From: Acidobacteriota bacterium
GTDB lineage: Bacteria; Acidobacteriota; UBA6911; RPQK01; JAJDTT01
Assembly: GCA_022827025.1 (NCBI GenBank)
Contig: JAJDTT010000134.1
Location: 1-47,710, forward strand
Reading direction: 5' to 3'
DNA: 47,710 nt
Below the pieces are notes generated by a model. It was not told the origin of the DNA, made no database searches, and was given only the letters and a program-made list of their open reading frames with translations. Each line of letters starts with the position of its first letter. Positions within the stretch are counted from its first letter, which is position 1. Positions 10,584 through 19,162 of the stretch are shown piece after piece. The position numbers and the translations under genes were made by a program.

Positions 10584-10764
10584 CAGCGATCTCTCCTCCT
10601 GCCGAGCGACGAGCCGTTTCCGTGCCAGTTTACTACGACCTGAGGGGAGTGTCGCAACGGACCTACCTGACCGGGAATATTGGTTCTCCCGGCGCCGCCG
10701 GCCCCGGGACCGGGAACGCCGCTTCTTGATCTCGTCCCGAATTTCCGGGTACCTTCCAAGGGGG

Positions 10765-10806
10765 CCCGGGAGCCTGCGCGGCAGAAATGAATCTACTGCG
10801 AAAGCG
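10765..10806. repeat. Dispersed repeat R4, single copy
   Basis: About 42 bases containing GGAGCCTGCGCGGCAGAAAT, followed by a TGAATCTACTGCGAAAGCG-type tail. Related copies lie at 12401-12440 (two arms as a hairpin) and at 40937-41106 (two arms as inverted termini). This copy sits in the divergent gap between the sugar-isomerase gene and apbE. Confidence 0.75.
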
Positions 10807-10855
10807 CGGACTCCCAGCGGGAACATCATCCCCCTGAGTTCGAGGAAACCGGAAA

Positions 10856-11920
10856 ATGGCGACTTCCGGAACCCGCCGGAGAGACCTGCTCCATCCCCAA
10901 CGCATGGCCGCCCTGGCCGCCGCGGCCCTGCCTCGTGCTGCTTCGGAAATCGAGTCCCTCCCTGAGGAACTGATCCGGGCCGGCCGGCCCGCCATGGCCT
11001 GCCTCTTCGAGATCATCCTGTCCAACCGGGACCGATCTCGTATCATGACGGTCCACCGGGCCCTGGATCTGATCCAGGAGCTGGAAGGCCAGATGACCGT
11101 CTTTCGGGACGACAGCGAGATCAACCGCTTGAACCGGAGCGCCTTTGATCGTCCGGTTCCGGCCGAGACCGGCCTTTTCCAGCTCCTGAGTCTGGGAGCG
11201 AGGATTTCCAGCGAGACGGGAGGGGCCTTCGACATGACGGCCGGTCCGCTCTGGAAGGTCTGGGGGTTTTCCCGGCGCCGGGGCACGCTTCCCGATCCGG
11301 AGGCGGTCGAGAAGGCTCGAAGCCGCGTCGGTTCCCGTTTCCTGGAATTGGACGAGTCCGCCGGAACCGTCCGCTTCCGGCGCCGCGGCCTGGAGCTGAA
11401 TCTGGGAGCGATCGGAAAGGGGTACGCGCTGGACCGCGCCGGCCGGCTGCTGCGGCGGGAAGGCATGAGCCGCGCTCTGCTCCACGCCGGTTACAGCAGC
11501 ATTCTGGCGCTGGGGGGGCCCGGAAAGGAATCGTCTTCGGGATGGAAGGTCAGCATCCGGGATCCGTCGGGAAGGACCGGGCCGCTGGCGACGGTGCAGC
11601 TTCGAAATCGCGCCCTCTCCACCTCAGGCGTGGGCGAGCAGTTCTTTCGGGCCGGAAATCGACGCTATGGCCATGTTCTGGACCCTCGGACCGGTCATCC
11701 GGTGGAGAAGAACCTGGCCGCCACGGCCCTGGCTCCTGCGGCGGCGGAGGCGGACGCCCTTTCCACGGCGTTTCTGGTCATGGACCTGGAGGATATTTTG
11801 TCGTACTGTCGTCGGCGCCGGGGCATAGGAGCCGTCGTGGTCGCCTCAGGTCCCCGGGATGGGGCCGTTCAGGTCCATCACTGGGGTCTGGACGAGGATC
11901 ATCTGGAGGTCTTCCGGTGA
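10856..11920 (+). CDS. apbE: FAD:protein FMN transferase (ApbE family)
   Basis: ApbE-type enzymes attach FMN covalently to Thr/Ser of membrane redox subunits, using FAD and a divalent metal. The 354-residue product carries the family landmarks: AGRPAMACLFEI near the start, the segment SSETGGAFDMTAGPLWKVWGF, the flavin/metal motif LNLGAIGKGYALD, VSIRDPSG, and HVLDPRTGHPV with Asp/Thr metal ligands. The N terminus (TRRRDLLHPQRMAALAAAAL) looks like a twin-arginine or other export signal, fitting the periplasmic location of ApbE. The stop overlaps the GTG start of the DoxX gene (GTGA), so the two are probably translated together. Confidence 0.92.
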   Translation: MATSGTRRRDLLHPQRMAALAAAALPRAASEIESLPEELIRAGRPAMACLFEIILSNRDRSRIMTVHRALDLIQELEGQMTVFRDDSEINRLNRSAFDRPVPAETGLFQLLSLGARISSETGGAFDMTAGPLWKVWGFSRRRGTLPDPEAVEKARSRVGSRFLELDESAGTVRFRRRGLELNLGAIGKGYALDRAGRLLRREGMSRALLHAGYSSILALGGPGKESSSGWKVSIRDPSGRTGPLATVQLRNRALSTSGVGEQFFRAGNRRYGHVLDPRTGHPVEKNLAATALAPAAAEADALSTAFLVMDLEDILSYCRRRRGIGAVVVASGPRDGAVQVHHWGLDEDHLEVFR

Positions 11921-12423
11921 ATCGACTCAATCAACTCAATCCGATCCACAAGTTCCTGCTGCTGGTGCTTCGCTTCTGCATCGGATGGCACCTGTTCTAC
12001 CAGGGCGTGGGGAAGTTTCTGGCTGTGAATTGGACCTCCCGCGGGTATCTGGAAAATTCCACGGGGCCTTTCTCCGGAATCTTCCACCGGATCGTCGAGA
12101 ATCCTTCATTGCTGGCCATGGCCGACGCCGGGACCAAGTGGGGACTCGTCATTTTGGGCCTGGGACTGATGTTGGGATTGTTCACGCGCCTTTCCGCGCT
12201 TGGGGGATTTGCGCTTCTCATGTTGTTCTACCTGGCTTCGCCGGCGCTGGTGTCGGACGGCTTCGTAGTCCAGGCGGCCGAGGGGACGGAACTCTACGTC
12301 AACAAGACGCTGATCGAGGCCTTGGCGCTGTCGGTGATTCTGGCCTTCCCCACCGGTCAGATCGCCGGTCTGGACATACTGGTCCGTCATTGGAAGACCA
12401 GGAGCCTGCGCGGCGGGAATTGA
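11917..12423 (+). CDS. DoxX-family membrane protein
   Basis: The 168-residue membrane protein starts at a GTG overlapping the apbE stop, with GGAGG eight bases upstream. Four hydrophobic segments are visible: FLLLVLRFCIGWHLFYQGVGKF, LVILGLGLMLGLF, LGGFALLMLFYLA and LIEALALSVILAF. The first carries the DoxX-type RxxxGxxFxxxGxxKF pattern. DoxX family members are small four-helix membrane proteins, often linked to quinone or thiosulfate redox reactions. Pairing with ApbE suggests a membrane redox role, but the partner is not known. The last codons and the stop lie inside the left arm and loop of the hairpin at 12401-12440. Confidence 0.85.
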   Translation: MNRLNQLNPIHKFLLLVLRFCIGWHLFYQGVGKFLAVNWTSRGYLENSTGPFSGIFHRIVENPSLLAMADAGTKWGLVILGLGLMLGLFTRLSALGGFALLMLFYLASPALVSDGFVVQAAEGTELYVNKTLIEALALSVILAFPTGQIAGLDILVRHWKTRSLRGGN

Positions 12424-12440
12424 TCTGCCGCGCAGGCTCC
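12401..12440 (+). repeat. Perfect 14-bp hairpin made of two R4 arms at the doxX end
   Basis: The arms GGAGCCTGCGCGGC (12401-12414) and GCCGCGCAGGCTCC (12427-12440) pair perfectly around a 12-base loop. The left arm encodes the last DoxX residues, and the stop TGA (12421-12423) lies in the loop. The arms match the core of repeat R4. The hairpin could slow transcription, but no T run follows, so a terminator role is uncertain. Confidence 0.8.
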
Positions 12441-12567
12441 CAGCCGACTCCGCAGGCGGCGCGCGAGGAAACTCGAGTATTCCGGACGGGACGATCCGGG
12501 ACAAACCGTTGCCACGGGCTGTTAATATGGCAGAAATTGAGCCGGACCGATCTCCATGGAGGCGGGT

Positions 12568-13842
12568 ATGTTAAGCGACGAACAGAAAAAACTGGGACGC
12601 AGGAATTTCATCAAGGCCGTGGCCACGGTTCCGCCCACCGGAGCGCTGCTCTGGAAGACCTCCGGCATGTGGCCGGTGAGGGCAGGCATCATCGGCATCG
12701 GAGGGCAGGGCGGCGTGCTGATGGAGAACGCCCCGCCCAGCCACATGCGGATCTCGGCGGTCTGCGACATCTTCCCCCCCAACCGGGAGAAGGCCCTCAA
12801 GACCGCCCAGGAGCGATTCGACCCGAACGCCGTGGCCTACTCGGATCATCGCGAGCTGCTGAAACGCGGTGATATCGAGGCCGTCCTCATCGCGGCTCCC
12901 CTCTGGATGCACGAGCCTCTCGCCATCGACGCACTGAACGCGGGAAAGCACGTCTTCACCGAAAAGGCAATGGCCAACAGCATCGACGGTTGCCGCCGCA
13001 TGATCGAAGCGGCCCGTTCCGCCGGCAGGCATCTCCAGGTGGGTCACCAGCGCAATGCCAACCCGTTGTACCAGGAGGCCTACCAGCTCATCCGGGAAGG
13101 CGTCATCGGAGACGTCTACCACGTCCGCAGCCTCTGGCACCGGAACAAGAGCTGGAGGCGCGCGGTGCCCGAAACCGACTTCGACCCCTCACCCTGGGGT
13201 TACCCGGACATGGAGCACCTGAGGAACTGGAGGCTCTACCGGAAGTACTCGTACGGACTCAATGCCGAACTGGGCACCCACCATCTGCAGGTGGTCAACT
13301 GGTTCACCGGCAAGCTTCCCAAGGCCGTATACGGTTCCGGCGGGATCTACGCCTACGACGACGGCCGCGAGGTGGAGGACCACATCTACGTCACCTACGA
13401 GTATCCGGAAGGCCTGACCTACACCTTCTCCTCCATTCAGACCAACGCCTTCGACCACTTCTACGAGCAGTTCATGGGCACCGAAGGCACCATCATCCTC
13501 ACCCGGGAGCGGGAAGCCATGCTCTTCTCGGAGGGCGGACAGGCGGCGGCGACCGAGCTCAAGACCCAGGCCATGGGAGACGCCCCTCTGCTGGAGGCTT
13601 CGGAAAGCCGGGTCCGGGATGCCGCCGGGTCCCAGGTCACGGGTGGAGGCAAGAGCGCGGCCTCGGCTCTGAGGGGGTATTCCAAGGAACTGGAAGGATT
13701 CTGCCGGACCATCCGTTACGGGTCGGAGAATCTCTGCGACGGGCCGGCGGCCATGAACGTGTGCGTGCCCATGATCAAGGCCGGCGAGTCCCTCGATACC
13801 GGGCAGAAGGTGGACATCCCCCGGAATCTCTACTGGACCTGA
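12568..13842 (+). CDS. Gfo/Idh/MocA family oxidoreductase, Tat-exported
   Basis: The product is about 424 residues from the ATG at 12568, which has GGAGG five bases upstream; an ATG at 12556 would add four residues. The leader LGRRNFIKAVATVPPTGALLW fits a twin-arginine signal, as in glucose-fructose oxidoreductase. The Rossmann motif follows as GIIGIGGQGG. EKAMANSIDGCRRMIEAA matches the conserved EKP-type motif region with EKA. GHQRNANPLYQEAYQLIREGVIGDV and LGTHHLQVVNWF are typical of the C-terminal domain. It is probably an NAD(P)-dependent sugar or sugar-derivative dehydrogenase in the periplasm. The substrate is unknown. It converges with another family member at 13880-15049. Confidence 0.88.
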   Translation: MLSDEQKKLGRRNFIKAVATVPPTGALLWKTSGMWPVRAGIIGIGGQGGVLMENAPPSHMRISAVCDIFPPNREKALKTAQERFDPNAVAYSDHRELLKRGDIEAVLIAAPLWMHEPLAIDALNAGKHVFTEKAMANSIDGCRRMIEAARSAGRHLQVGHQRNANPLYQEAYQLIREGVIGDVYHVRSLWHRNKSWRRAVPETDFDPSPWGYPDMEHLRNWRLYRKYSYGLNAELGTHHLQVVNWFTGKLPKAVYGSGGIYAYDDGREVEDHIYVTYEYPEGLTYTFSSIQTNAFDHFYEQFMGTEGTIILTREREAMLFSEGGQAAATELKTQAMGDAPLLEASESRVRDAAGSQVTGGGKSAASALRGYSKELEGFCRTIRYGSENLCDGPAAMNVCVPMIKAGESLDTGQKVDIPRNLYWT

Positions 13843-13879
13843 TCCGCCGGGCCGTATGCCCGGCGCCAGGGCAGGCCGG

Positions 13880-15049
13880 TCAACCGGAATCCGGCGCCAA
13901 CTCGGGAATATCGACCCAGGAACGATTCCGCCAGGACTCGCGGGCGCACTCCGCCAACTGGACCCCTTTGGCTCCCTCCAGCATGTTCCAGGGGAACGGC
14001 TCGTCGGCAAGAACGTGGCGCAGAAACAGTTCCCACTGCGTCCGGAAGGGCCCGGACGCGGGAGGGGCGCCGGGTGCGGGAAACCACGATTCCAGCCACG
14101 CGTGCGACGGCTCCAGATCCGGATTCCAGGTCACCCTTGGAGTGGACCGGGCGAGTTGCACCCGGCATTGGTTCAAGCCGCAGACGGCCGATCCCCGAGT
14201 GCCGTCGACTTGAAGGGTGAAGAGGTCGTCCCGGCGCACTCGAACGGCCCAGGAACTGTTGAAGTGGGCCACGACGTCTCCCTCGAGCAGAAACGTCGCG
14301 TAGGCCGAATCGTCGGCGGTGACCGCGTACTCCCGGCCCTCTTCGTTCCAACGCCTGCGAACGTGGGTGGCTCCCAGGCAGGAGACGGAGCGCACCCGGC
14401 CGAAGAGATTATCCAGCAGATACCTCCAGTGGGGGAACATGTCCAGAATGATGCTGCCGCCCTCTTCCTTGCGGTAGTTCCAGGACGGCCGCTGCAAGGG
14501 GGCATCCCGCCCGTCGAAGACCCAGTAGCCGAACTCGCCCCGGACCGACAGGATCCGGCCCAGACACCCGTCTCTCAACAACCGTCTCAAGCGCACGACC
14601 CCGGGCACCCAGAGCTTGTCCTGGACCACGCCGTGCTTGAGCCCCCTCCCTTGGGCCATCCGGTAGATCCGATGCGCCTCGGCGCTGGTGGCGGCGGCCG
14701 GTTTCTCGCAGTAGACGTGCCGGCCCGCCTCCACCGCCCGCTCCAGCGCCGCCGCCCGGAGCGGGGTGGTCTGGGCGTCGAAATAGATCCGGTTGGCGGG
14801 ATCTTCCAGGGCCCGGTCCAATTGATCGGTCCAGGCTTCGACGCCGGTCTCCCGGGACAGCCGCTCCAGCTTGACCCGGTTCCGCCCCACCAGAACCGGC
14901 TCGGGAAGGATCCGGCCGATGCCGGCGATCTCCAATCCCCCGTCCCGGCGGATGCTCAGGATGGACCGGCGCAGGTGCTGGTTGGTCCCCATGCGGCCGG
15001 TGACCCCGTTCATGATGACGCCGATCCGGAGGGGCGAGGCTGCGGACAT
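13880..15049 (-). CDS. Gfo/Idh/MocA family oxidoreductase
   Basis: The 389-residue protein has no export signal. The N terminus LRIGVIMNGVTGRMGTNQHL is a Rossmann-type fold with a longer glycine region than usual. YCEKPAAATSAEAHRIYR is the canonical EKP motif. DKLWVPGVVRLRRLLRDGCLGRILSVRGEFGYW and GGSIILDMFPHWRYLLDNLFG match the substrate domain. Related proteins act on inositols or rare sugars; no substrate can be named here. The ATG follows a cupin gene by nine bases on the same strand, suggesting a two-gene operon for one small-molecule pathway. Confidence 0.87.
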   Translation of the reverse strand: MSAASPLRIGVIMNGVTGRMGTNQHLRRSILSIRRDGGLEIAGIGRILPEPVLVGRNRVKLERLSRETGVEAWTDQLDRALEDPANRIYFDAQTTPLRAAALERAVEAGRHVYCEKPAAATSAEAHRIYRMAQGRGLKHGVVQDKLWVPGVVRLRRLLRDGCLGRILSVRGEFGYWVFDGRDAPLQRPSWNYRKEEGGSIILDMFPHWRYLLDNLFGRVRSVSCLGATHVRRRWNEEGREYAVTADDSAYATFLLEGDVVAHFNSSWAVRVRRDDLFTLQVDGTRGSAVCGLNQCRVQLARSTPRVTWNPDLEPSHAWLESWFPAPGAPPASGPFRTQWELFLRHVLADEPFPWNMLEGAKGVQLAECARESWRNRSWVDIPELAPDSG

Positions 15050-15058
15050 TTTCCAGCG

Positions 15059-15493
15059 TCAAACGTGTTGGGAGCGGGCCCCTTGAGGGAGGGAGGGCGC
15101 CTCGCGGCCGGCGCGGGGAAGGGTGCCCGTGAGTTCCTGGCGCCAGTGGGCCACGTCCCCGGCGGGACCGTAGCAATAGATGAAGGTCAGGGGCCGCTTT
15201 CCCAGGTTGGTGAGCTGGTGGAAAACACCCGGCGGAATATAGACGATGTCCCCCGGGTTCAAGGTTCTCCGCTCCCGGCCCAGGCACATTTCGCCGGTCC
15301 CCTCCACCACGTAGTAGATCTCCTCCTGCTCCTGATTGTGCCAGGGCACCTGGCCTCCGTCCGGGTCCAGGACCACGGACCCCATGCAGAAGCTGGAGGC
15401 CTGAATGGGCGAAGGTCCGCCCACCAGGTTCCTCGACTCCCGGCCGGCGGGGAAACGGCGGGAGTTCAACCGGTCGAGACTGGCAACGATCAT
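15059..15493 (-). CDS. Cupin domain protein
   Basis: This is a single-domain cupin of about 144 residues. I start it at the ATG at 15493 (MIVASLDRLNSRRF), which has a GGAGG-type site; an in-frame ATG at 15511 is possible. Cupin motif 1 reads VPWHNQEQEEIYYVVEGTGEM, with the His and Glu metal ligands. Motif 2 reads GDIVYIPPGVFHQLTN, with the second His. Such proteins bind a metal and act as isomerases, dioxygenases or sensors. The downstream neighbour is a Gfo/Idh/MocA oxidoreductase nine bases away, so it may share that enzyme's sugar or polyol pathway. Confidence 0.85.
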   Translation of the reverse strand: MIVASLDRLNSRRFPAGRESRNLVGGPSPIQASSFCMGSVVLDPDGGQVPWHNQEQEEIYYVVEGTGEMCLGRERRTLNPGDIVYIPPGVFHQLTNLGKRPLTFIYCYGPAGDVAHWRQELTGTLPRAGREAPSLPQGARSQHV

Positions 15494-15642
15494 CTGCTCC
15501 GTCCTCCACATGTGCCGCCGGCTGCCGGCCCCGGCTGCCGGGCCATCGAAAGCTGAAGCCCGTTTTCGGATCCGGCCGAAAATTGCATCCGGGCAACGCT
15601 ATCAACCGCCGACGGACGGACGCAAGGTCGCGGCAGCTCCCC

Positions 15643-17193
15643 TCATCCGAAGGTCTTTTTCCAGAAACTCCGGTCCAGGGACCGGTACTGGATGGCCTCC
15701 GAGACATGGGTGGTCGTGAGGCCGGACGAACCGTCCAGGTCGGCGATGGTGCGAGCCATCTTGAGGATGCGATCGTAGGCTCGAGCCGAAAATCCCAATC
15801 TGGGAAGGGCGTCGTCGAACAGCCGCTTGACCGCGGGGCTCAGAGCGCAGAACCGCTGGATCTCCTGGGCCCCCATCTGAGCGTTGCAGAAGATCGGCAT
15901 TCCCGAGAAACGGTCCCGCTGGACGTCCCGCGCCCGGGCCACCCGCCTGGCGATGGAACGGGACGGCTCTCCCGAAGGCTGGGACGCCAGATCGCGGAAC
16001 GGCACCTCGGGGACCTCGACCTGCAGGTCCATCCGATCCAGGAAGGGTCCCGAAATCCGCGTCAGATAGCGGTGAATCGCGATCGGGGAGCAGACGCACT
16101 CCCGGTGAAGACTGTTGGCATAGCCGCAGGGACATGGGTTCATGGCGGCCACCAGCATGAAGCGGGAGGGAAAGGTCAAGCTGCGGGTGGCCCGGCTGAT
16201 GGTGACTTCTCCGGCCTCGCAGGGTTGGCGAAGCGTTTCCAGCACCCGCCGTTGGAACTCGGGCAGCTCATCCAGAAAGAGGACTCCGTTGTGGGCCAGG
16301 GAGATCTCGCCGGGCCGGGGCGGCGATCCCCCACCCACCAGGCCGGGTCCGCTGATGCTGTGGTGGGGAGACCGGAAGGGCCGCCTCACCAGGATGGAGC
16401 GGCCCTTTCCCAGCAATCCGCAAACGCTGTGCACCGCCGTCGTCTCCAGGGATTCGGAGAAGCTCATGGAGGGAAGAATGGAGGGAATGCGCCGTGCCAG
16501 CATGGTCTTGCCGGCGCCGGGCGGGCCCATCAGGAGCAGGTTGTGTCCGCCGCCGCAAGCCACCTCCATGGCCCGCTTGGCCGCCTGTTGCGCCTTGACG
16601 TGAGAGAAGTCGGGCAACCGGTCGTCCGATCCCGATTCTTCTGCCTCCGGATCGATCCGGAGGGGCTCCTGGCTCCGGTTGCCGTTGAGAAGGTCCAGAA
16701 CCTGGGGCAGACTGGACGCGCAATAGACGTCGATTTCCCGGACCGCCGCCGCCTCCCGGGCGTTGCCGGCCGGGAGCAGGAGCCGCTTGAACTTCCGCTT
16801 GACGGCTCCCAGTGCCACCGGCAGCGCCCCGCGAATGGAACGCACCTTTCCATCCAGCGACAACTCGCCCAGAATCAGCCACTTTCGGAGTTCCCGCTTC
16901 TCCAGCTTTCCACCCAGTCCCAGGATCCCCAATGCAATGGGCAGGTCGTAGCAACTGCCTTCCTTCTTGAAACCCGCGGGAGCCAGGTTGACGATGAAGG
17001 TCCCTTGGCGGGGAAAGGGGAAGCCGCAATTGCAGATGGCGGCTCGCACTCTCTCGCCGCTCTCCTTGACCGCCCTGTCCGGCAGGCCAACGACGTGGTA
17101 CCTGGAACGCATGGTCTGGGAGAAATCGACCTCCACGTCGACGATCTCGGCCTGGATGCCCAACACGGAGGCACTGTGGACTTTCAGCAGCAT
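15643..17193 (-). CDS. comM: YifB/ComM family Mg-chelatase-like AAA ATPase
   Basis: The product is about 516 residues from the ATG at 17193, beginning MLLKVHSASVLGIQ; the open frame extends to 17322 without typical family sequence. The N-terminal Lon-protease-like S5 domain has GLPDRAVKESGERVRAA and VNLAPAGFKKEGSCYDLP. The AAA core follows, with Walker A GPPGAGKTML, Walker B NGVLFLDELPEF and the C-rich segment NPCPCGYAN. The end carries the Mg-chelatase C-terminal domain. ComM in Vibrio is a helicase promoting branch migration in natural transformation. The gene is divergent from hemE. Confidence 0.93.
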   Translation of the reverse strand: MLLKVHSASVLGIQAEIVDVEVDFSQTMRSRYHVVGLPDRAVKESGERVRAAICNCGFPFPRQGTFIVNLAPAGFKKEGSCYDLPIALGILGLGGKLEKRELRKWLILGELSLDGKVRSIRGALPVALGAVKRKFKRLLLPAGNAREAAAVREIDVYCASSLPQVLDLLNGNRSQEPLRIDPEAEESGSDDRLPDFSHVKAQQAAKRAMEVACGGGHNLLLMGPPGAGKTMLARRIPSILPSMSFSESLETTAVHSVCGLLGKGRSILVRRPFRSPHHSISGPGLVGGGSPPRPGEISLAHNGVLFLDELPEFQRRVLETLRQPCEAGEVTISRATRSLTFPSRFMLVAAMNPCPCGYANSLHRECVCSPIAIHRYLTRISGPFLDRMDLQVEVPEVPFRDLASQPSGEPSRSIARRVARARDVQRDRFSGMPIFCNAQMGAQEIQRFCALSPAVKRLFDDALPRLGFSARAYDRILKMARTIADLDGSSGLTTTHVSEAIQYRSLDRSFWKKTFG

Positions 17194-17383
17194 GGCCCGG
17201 AACTCCCGCGAATCCGCAGGACCGCCGCCCGGTGCGGCAGATCCTCTCGCCCTCGCCCACCCGGCGCCGCGCCGAGCTCGCATGGTGCGCTTCAACAACC
17301 TGCTAACGTCCCGGGAAGGCAAAATGCGAAGCCGCGGGCCGGTTCCGGCGCGCGCCTGGAGCGGATCAGGGGGCCGGAGCCGA

Positions 17384-17410
17384 TTGGAGTTGGAAGTTCC
17401 GGGGTATACT
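17384..17410 (+). promoter_or_regulatory. Possible hemE promoter
   Basis: A good -10 hexamer TATACT lies at 17405-17410, about 68 bases before the hemE ATG. The only nearby -35-like hexamer, TTGGAG at 17384-17389, is 15 bases away, which is shorter than ideal. The call rests mainly on the -10 box and its place in the divergent comM-hemE gap. Confidence 0.3.
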
Positions 17411-17477
17411 CTGTGTCTTTCCGAAGCGTACGGAGCAACCCGGCGGGAGCTCCGGACCAGGGACCGGGAGCGAATCC

Positions 17478-18524
17478 ATGACGGAGAAGAATGATCGACA
17501 GGAGGGACGCTTCCTGCGGGCTTGCCGGCTCCAGGAGGTGGATTGCACTCCCGTCTGGGTGATGCGCCAGGCGGGCCGCTACCTGCCCGAATACCGGCGG
17601 TTGAGGGAGCGTTACACGCTCCTGGAGATCTGCGGAAACCCGGAGTTGGCGGCCGAGGTGACCTTGCAGCCCATCCGGCGTTTCGATCTGGACGCGGCCA
17701 TTATTTTCGCGGACATCCTCCTGCCGCTGAAGGGAATGGGCCTGGATTTCCGGTTCGCCGCGGGAGAGGGTCCCGTCATTTCCCAGCCGGTCAGGAGCCC
17801 CGAAGCGGTCCGGGCGTTGCACACCATGGACCCGTGGGAGCACCTGTCCCACGTGATGGAAGCCCTCCGCCTGGTGCGGCGGGAGTTGGACCCGGGACGG
17901 GCCTTGATCGGATTCTGCGGGGCTCCCTTCACTCTCGCCAGCTACATGATCCAAGGGGGCAAGTCCAAGAACTTCCTGGAGACCAAGAGGTTCATGTACA
18001 CCCATCCGGACGCCTGGAAGGAGTTGATGGGAAAGCTGGTGCAAGTGCAGGTCTCCTATCTGAATGCGCAGGTCGACTCGGGAGCTCAGGCGGTCCAGCT
18101 CTTCGACAGTTGGGTCGGCAGCCTGGGCCGGGCCGACTACCGGGAATATGTCCTTCCCTTTTCCCGGGCCCTGTTTCAAGGGCTCAAGAGCCGGGGGGTC
18201 CCCCTGATCCATTTCGGAACCGTCACCGGAGCTCTCCTGGAGGACATGCAGGAAGCGGGGGGAACGGTGTTGGGTGTCGATTGGCGCGTCGACCTGGACC
18301 AGGTCTGGGACCGTCTGGGTACGGGTCAGGCCATCCAGGGGAATCTCGACCCGCTTGCCCTGATGGCCCCCCGGCCGATCCTGAAGCGGAAGGTGCGCGA
18401 GGTTCTGGCCCAGGCCCGGGGACGCCGGGGACATATCTTCAACCTGGGTCATGGCGTTTTGCCGCCCACCGACCCGGACGCTGTCGCGGCCATGGTGGAC
18501 TGGGTTCGAGAGGAGTCAAAGTGA
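17478..18524 (+). CDS. hemE: Uroporphyrinogen decarboxylase
   Basis: HemE removes the four acetate carboxyls of uroporphyrinogen III to give coproporphyrinogen III in heme synthesis. The 348-residue product has the signature VMRQAGRYLPEYR near residue 28-40, the catalytic Asp region IIFADILLP near 76, and GFCGAPFTLASYMIQGG. DSWVG, HFGTVTGALLEDM and the C-terminal NLGHGVLPPTDP complete the family pattern. The ATG follows a GGGAG site. The stop overlaps a GTG start of the next gene, so the three genes to 20196 form one translationally coupled operon. Confidence 0.97.
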   Translation: MTEKNDRQEGRFLRACRLQEVDCTPVWVMRQAGRYLPEYRRLRERYTLLEICGNPELAAEVTLQPIRRFDLDAAIIFADILLPLKGMGLDFRFAAGEGPVISQPVRSPEAVRALHTMDPWEHLSHVMEALRLVRRELDPGRALIGFCGAPFTLASYMIQGGKSKNFLETKRFMYTHPDAWKELMGKLVQVQVSYLNAQVDSGAQAVQLFDSWVGSLGRADYREYVLPFSRALFQGLKSRGVPLIHFGTVTGALLEDMQEAGGTVLGVDWRVDLDQVWDRLGTGQAIQGNLDPLALMAPRPILKRKVREVLAQARGRRGHIFNLGHGVLPPTDPDAVAAMVDWVREESK

Positions 18525-19162
18525 TCGTTTTCGGCAGGGATTTCATCAAGAAAGGAATGGATGCCCAGCAGAGGATCCCGTCCGGCAGTCGCCGGCTGCT
18601 ATTGGGATGCACGATCCTGTCCGCGGCTCTATTCGGCGGGATGGAGGCGGGCGCAGCCGGCCCGGACTGCGAATCGATCCTCCCCGGCCTGAAAGTCCCC
18701 GCCAAGCTCAAGACCCGGGGAAAGCCGAAACGGGCACGTTGGGAGAACGTGGACAAGGTCGTCACGCGGGTGCGGGAGGCCGTCGAGGACCAGGAGTGTT
18801 CGCTGACGCTGGAGCAGTTGTTCCGGGTCCGCCGCCAGGAGATCTTCTTCCCCTTGACCAACAACCTGCTCAGAACGATCCCGGAGGAATCCCTGCAGGG
18901 CGTGTCCGTCTACTCCAGCGACGGCGAGCTGCTGGGAAAGTTTTCCAACACCGTGCCGTATCACCGCAGCGGAGGACTCTACGCCGTCAGGGGATACACT
19001 CTGCACTATTTCCAATATCAGGATGAGGAGGGCGGCCTCCACTCCAGCGGCACCGATCTACTGTTGGACAACTTTCTGCTAAAGTGGACCGAAATCAAGG
19101 ATCGCGTCGTGATCTCCACTCCGCGCCAGACCGAAGGGAATCTGCAACTCAGACAACACTGA
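18521..19162 (+). CDS. Secreted protein of unknown function, coupled to hemE
   Basis: The 213-residue product starts at a GTG that overlaps the hemE stop, with GAGGAG six bases upstream; an ATG at 18557 has a poorly spaced site. After a short charged start comes a hydrophobic stretch, RRLLLGCTILSAALFGG, ending before AGAAGPDC, which fits a signal peptide. The mature part is mixed alpha/beta with no recognised motif (SVYSSDGELLGKFSNTVPY, YAVRGYTLHYF). The stop overlaps the ATG of the next gene (TGATG). The function is unknown. Confidence 0.7.
   Translation: MIVFGRDFIKKGMDAQQRIPSGSRRLLLGCTILSAALFGGMEAGAAGPDCESILPGLKVPAKLKTRGKPKRARWENVDKVVTRVREAVEDQECSLTLEQLFRVRRQEIFFPLTNNLLRTIPEESLQGVSVYSSDGELLGKFSNTVPYHRSGGLYAVRGYTLHYFQYQDEEGGLHSSGTDLLLDNFLLKWTEIKDRVVISTPRQTEGNLQLRQH

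Noticed and set aside
13856-15556. A 566-codon plus-strand open frame
   Set aside because: It is antisense to the Gfo/Idh/MocA and cupin genes, which are well supported; the sequence is low-complexity Pro/Gly/Arg typical of shadows.
15583-17481. A 632-codon plus-strand open frame
   Set aside because: Antisense to the comM/yifB gene; no motifs.
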